From positions 1 to 64,000 of the forward strand of contig MKUH01000017.1 of NCBI GenBank assembly GCA_001897745.1: a stretch of DNA of 64,000 nucleotides, given 5' to 3'. The notes beneath the pieces are model-generated. The model was given only the letters and a program-made list of their open reading frames with translations, was not told the origin of the DNA and ran no database searches. Shown in pieces: positions 61,858-64,000 of this stretch. Each line of letters begins with the position of its first letter. The stretch's first letter is position 1. This stretch comes from Candidatus Accumulibacter sp. 66-26 (lineage in GTDB: Bacteria > Pseudomonadota > Gammaproteobacteria > Burkholderiales > Rhodocyclaceae). The position numbers were made by a program, and so were the translations under genes.

Positions 61858-62418
61858 ATGTCGATCGCAGACCTGAAGAACACCACCGAACACAAGATGC
61901 AGAAATCGCTCGAGGCGCTAAAGACCGACCTCACGAAAGTACGCACCGGCCGCGCCCACACCGGCCTGCTCGACCACGTCCAGGTCGACTATTACGGCTC
62001 CATGGTGCCGGTCAACCAGGTTGCCAACATCACCCTGATCGATGCGCGCACGATCGGCGTGCAGGTTTGGGAAAAGACGATGGCGGGCAAGGTCGAGCGG
62101 GCGATCCGCGACTCCGATCTCGGCCTCAATCCCGCCTCGCAGGGCGAACTGATCCGCGTCCCGATGCCGGCGCTGACCGAAGAACGCCGCCGCGACCTGA
62201 TCAAGGTCGTCAAGGGCGAGGGCGAGAACGCCAAGGTCGCCGTGCGCAACCTGCGCCGCGACGCCAACGCCACGCTCAAGGAACTGCTCAAGAACAAGGA
62301 AATCTCCGAGGACGACGAGCGTCGCACCCAGGACGAAATCCAGAAGCTGACCGACAAGTACGTCGCCGAGATCGACAAGCAGCTCGCCCAGAAGGAAGTC
62401 GAGTTGATGGCCGTCTGA
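61858..62418 (+). CDS. frr: Ribosome recycling factor
   Basis: A 186-residue factor that splits the ribosome after termination. [32 protein letters not shown]-like [20 protein letters not shown] and [20 protein letters not shown] are diagnostic, and the C-terminal helices form the three-helix bundle. It starts 11 bp after pyrH. Confidence 0.97.
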   Translation: MSIADLKNTTEHKMQKSLEALKTDLTKVRTGRAHTGLLDHVQVDYYGSMVPVNQVANITLIDARTIGVQVWEKTMAGKVERAIRDSDLGLNPASQGELIRVPMPALTEERRRDLIKVVKGEGENAKVAVRNLRRDANATLKELLKNKEISEDDERRTQDEIQKLTDKYVAEIDKQLAQKEVELMAV

Positions 62419-62440
62419 CGGCGGTCGGACGACACTGCCG

Positions 62441-63241
62441 ATGGCGATTTTTACGAGCACCACCCAGAACATCCCGCCGACCGCGGCCGTGCCGCGCCAT
62501 GTCGCCATCATCATGGACGGCAACGGGCGCTGGGCCAAGAAGCGCTTCATGCCGCGCGTCGCCGGCCATCACCGCGGCGTCGAGACCGTGCGCGACACGG
62601 TTCGCCACTGCCTCGAACGCGGCATCGAATACCTGACCCTGTTCGCCTTCAGTTCGGAAAACTGGCGCCGGCCCGAGGAAGAAGTCACGCTGCTCATGCA
62701 GCTCTTCGTCCATGCCTTGCAAAAGGAAGTCGCCAAGCTGCACCGCAACGGCGTACGCCTGCGTGTGGTCGGCGACCTTTCGCGCTTCGACCCGCACCTG
62801 CAGTCGCTGATCCAGGCTTCCGAAGCCAGCACGGCGGAAAACAGCCGTCTGACGCTGACCATCGCCGCCAATTACGGCGGCCGCTGGGACATCCTGCAGG
62901 CCGTCAACCGCATGGCGCAGGCGCAGCCTGCAAAGCTCGGAAACTGGACCGAGGCCGATCTCGCGCCCTGGCTGTCGATGAGCTACGCGCCGGAGCCCGA
63001 TCTTTTCATCCGCACCGGCGGCGAGGAGCGGGTCAGCAACTTCCTGCTCTGGCAGCTTGCCTACACCGAGTTCTACTTCACCGACACCCTGTGGCCGGAG
63101 TTCGACGCCACCGCTTTCGACGCCGCCATCGTCTCCTACCAGCAGCGCGAACGGCGTTTCGGACGCACCAGCGAACAGCTGCAGGGCGCGGCCGAAGCCG
63201 GCGCGCCGGTATCGCCGAACGGCACCTCCGCCGATGCTTAA
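62441..63241 (+). CDS. uppS: Undecaprenyl diphosphate synthase
   Basis: A 266-residue cis-prenyltransferase that makes the lipid carrier for cell-wall synthesis. The diphosphate-binding motif is [13 protein letters not shown] with Asp26, and later [15 protein letters not shown] and [19 protein letters not shown]. The C-terminal 25 residues ([20 protein letters not shown]) are a variable tail. The stop overlaps the cdsA start by eight bases. Confidence 0.96.
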   Translation: MAIFTSTTQNIPPTAAVPRHVAIIMDGNGRWAKKRFMPRVAGHHRGVETVRDTVRHCLERGIEYLTLFAFSSENWRRPEEEVTLLMQLFVHALQKEVAKLHRNGVRLRVVGDLSRFDPHLQSLIQASEASTAENSRLTLTIAANYGGRWDILQAVNRMAQAQPAKLGNWTEADLAPWLSMSYAPEPDLFIRTGGEERVSNFLLWQLAYTEFYFTDTLWPEFDATAFDAAIVSYQQRERRFGRTSEQLQGAAEAGAPVSPNGTSADA

Positions 63242-64000
63242 AACGCGGGTCGTCACCGCGCTCTGCCTGCTCGCGCTGTTTCTTGCGGCTCTCTGCTTCC
63301 TGCCGCCGCTCGGCTGGGCGGCTTTCGCCGCCGTCGTCGCAGCCATTGCCGGCTGGGAGTGGGGAGGTCTGATGCGCCTCAGTGCGCCGGGGCGCATCTT
63401 CTTCGGCGTCGGCGTTGCCGTCGTTTGCACAGCCCTGACCATCCTCCATCCTGCCGCGTTCGGGGTCGTTCCCGGTTTTGCCGAAGCGGCGCCGGCGCTG
63501 GCGCCTTACCTTTATTGGCCGGCGATCGCGTTCTGGCTGCTGGTCGTTCCGCTCTGGATGCGGCGGCGCTGGAATCTGCCTCGCGGCGTGCCCGGCGTCC
63601 TGATCGGGCTCCTGCTGATCGTCCCGACCTGGGCGGCCCTCGTCCAGTTGCGCCAGCTCGGCGCGAGCGGCCTGTTCGGCGTCATGGCTCTCGTCTGGCT
63701 GGCCGACATCGCCGCCTATTTCTCGGGACGTACCTTCGGCAAGCACAAGCTGGCGCCGAGCATCAGTCCAGGAAAAACCTGGGAGGGGGCAATCGGCGCC
63801 ACAGTCGCCGTCGTCCTGTACGGATTTTTCCTTGCTCCTCATTTTTTCGGCGCGGTCGCCCAGAACAAGGCTCTTCTGCTGCTGGCCATGGTGCTGCTCA
63901 CGGCTGTCAGCATCATCGGCGATCTTTTTGAATCCCTGCTCAAGCGCCAAGCAGGGCTCAAGGACAGCAGCAACGTGCTGCCCGGACACGGCGGCGTCCT
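63234..64000 (+). CDS. cdsA: Phosphatidate cytidylyltransferase, 3' end outside the window
   Basis: The first 255 residues are visible. It is a multi-helix membrane enzyme making CDP-diacylglycerol for phospholipid synthesis. The signature region begins at [20 protein letters not shown] (about 235 on), the start of the family pattern S-x-x-K-R-x-x-G-x-K-D. About 15-20 C-terminal residues are missing. The order uppS-cdsA is standard. Confidence 0.94.
   Translation, partial: MLKTRVVTALCLLALFLAALCFLPPLGWAAFAAVVAAIAGWEWGGLMRLSAPGRIFFGVGVAVVCTALTILHPAAFGVVPGFAEAAPALAPYLYWPAIAFWLLVVPLWMRRRWNLPRGVPGVLIGLLLIVPTWAALVQLRQLGASGLFGVMALVWLADIAAYFSGRTFGKHKLAPSISPGKTWEGAIGATVAVVLYGFFLAPHFFGAVAQNKALLLLAMVLLTAVSIIGDLFESLLKRQAGLKDSSNVLPGHGGV

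Overview
The window is GC-rich chromosomal DNA from a betaproteobacterium, most likely of the Rhodocyclales type. This is inferred from gene order and protein character, not from a search. Supporting signs are the order dapC-dapD-pilU-dapE-prmB, the order smc-zipA-like-ligA-galU, the block map/rpsB-tsf-pyrH-frr-uppS-cdsA, a qseE-qseG-qseF two-component cluster, and a full sulfate import set with cysB. Most genes are ordinary in base composition. One stretch, about 36.2-37.4 kb, is clearly AT-richer and looks acquired.

Layout. 1-0.3 kb: the N-terminus of a two-partner-secretion exoprotein running off the left edge. 0.9-2.0 kb: ada. 2.2-4.9 kb (minus strand): a Family 2A encapsulin shell gene followed, with a 14-nt overlap, by a cysteine desulfurase carrying a long disordered N-terminal cargo domain, closed by a UUCG terminator. 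This sulfur nanocompartment operon is the most interesting system in the window. 5.2-6.2 kb: an RBBP9-type hydrolase and a DUF2325 protein. 6.4-11.6 kb: a TetR-controlled ABC efflux operon (TetR, adaptor, FtsX-type permease, ATPase, outer-membrane factor) with a perfect palindromic operator. 11.8-13.4 kb: a small helix-hairpin-helix-like protein and the sulfate-binding protein Sbp. 13.6-14.4 kb: a Sel1-repeat protein. 14.5-19.9 kb: a second TetR divergent from an EmrAB/NodT-type efflux operon ending in a universal stress protein.

20-25.5 kb: a GNAT-like protein, then cysT-cysW-cysA-cysB. 25.6-36.2 kb: hydrolase, pepN, GDSL esterase, prmB, dapE, pilU, dapD, dapC and a divergent EamA permease. 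36.5-37.3 kb: an AT-rich orphan gene with an HNH-like motif. 37.6-39.5 kb: an esterase plus CsbD and PRC-barrel stress proteins, bracketed by two near-identical bidirectional terminators. 39.7-50.9 kb: YecA-like protein, queF, smc, zipA-like, ligA (with an insertion), galU, hpt, mtnP, def. 51.2-55.6 kb: qseE-qseG-qseF, then a promoter with a perfect sigma-54 core and two TGTC-N10-GACA-type sites driving two glycine-zipper envelope proteins. 55.6-64 kb: glnD, map, rpsB, tsf, pyrH, frr, uppS and the start of cdsA.

How genes work together. Sulfur is a recurring theme: sulfate capture (sbp, cysTWA, cysB), cysteine desulfuration inside a protein shell, and methylthio-nucleoside salvage (mtnP with hpt). 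The predicted promoters of sbp and of the encapsulin operon share the 9-mer ATCGTTCGT at the -35 position, a 17-nt spacer and a TAGA(T/C)T -10 box, which suggests common control. The second notable circuit is the QseE/QseF pair, whose likely output is the neighbouring sigma-54 promoter.
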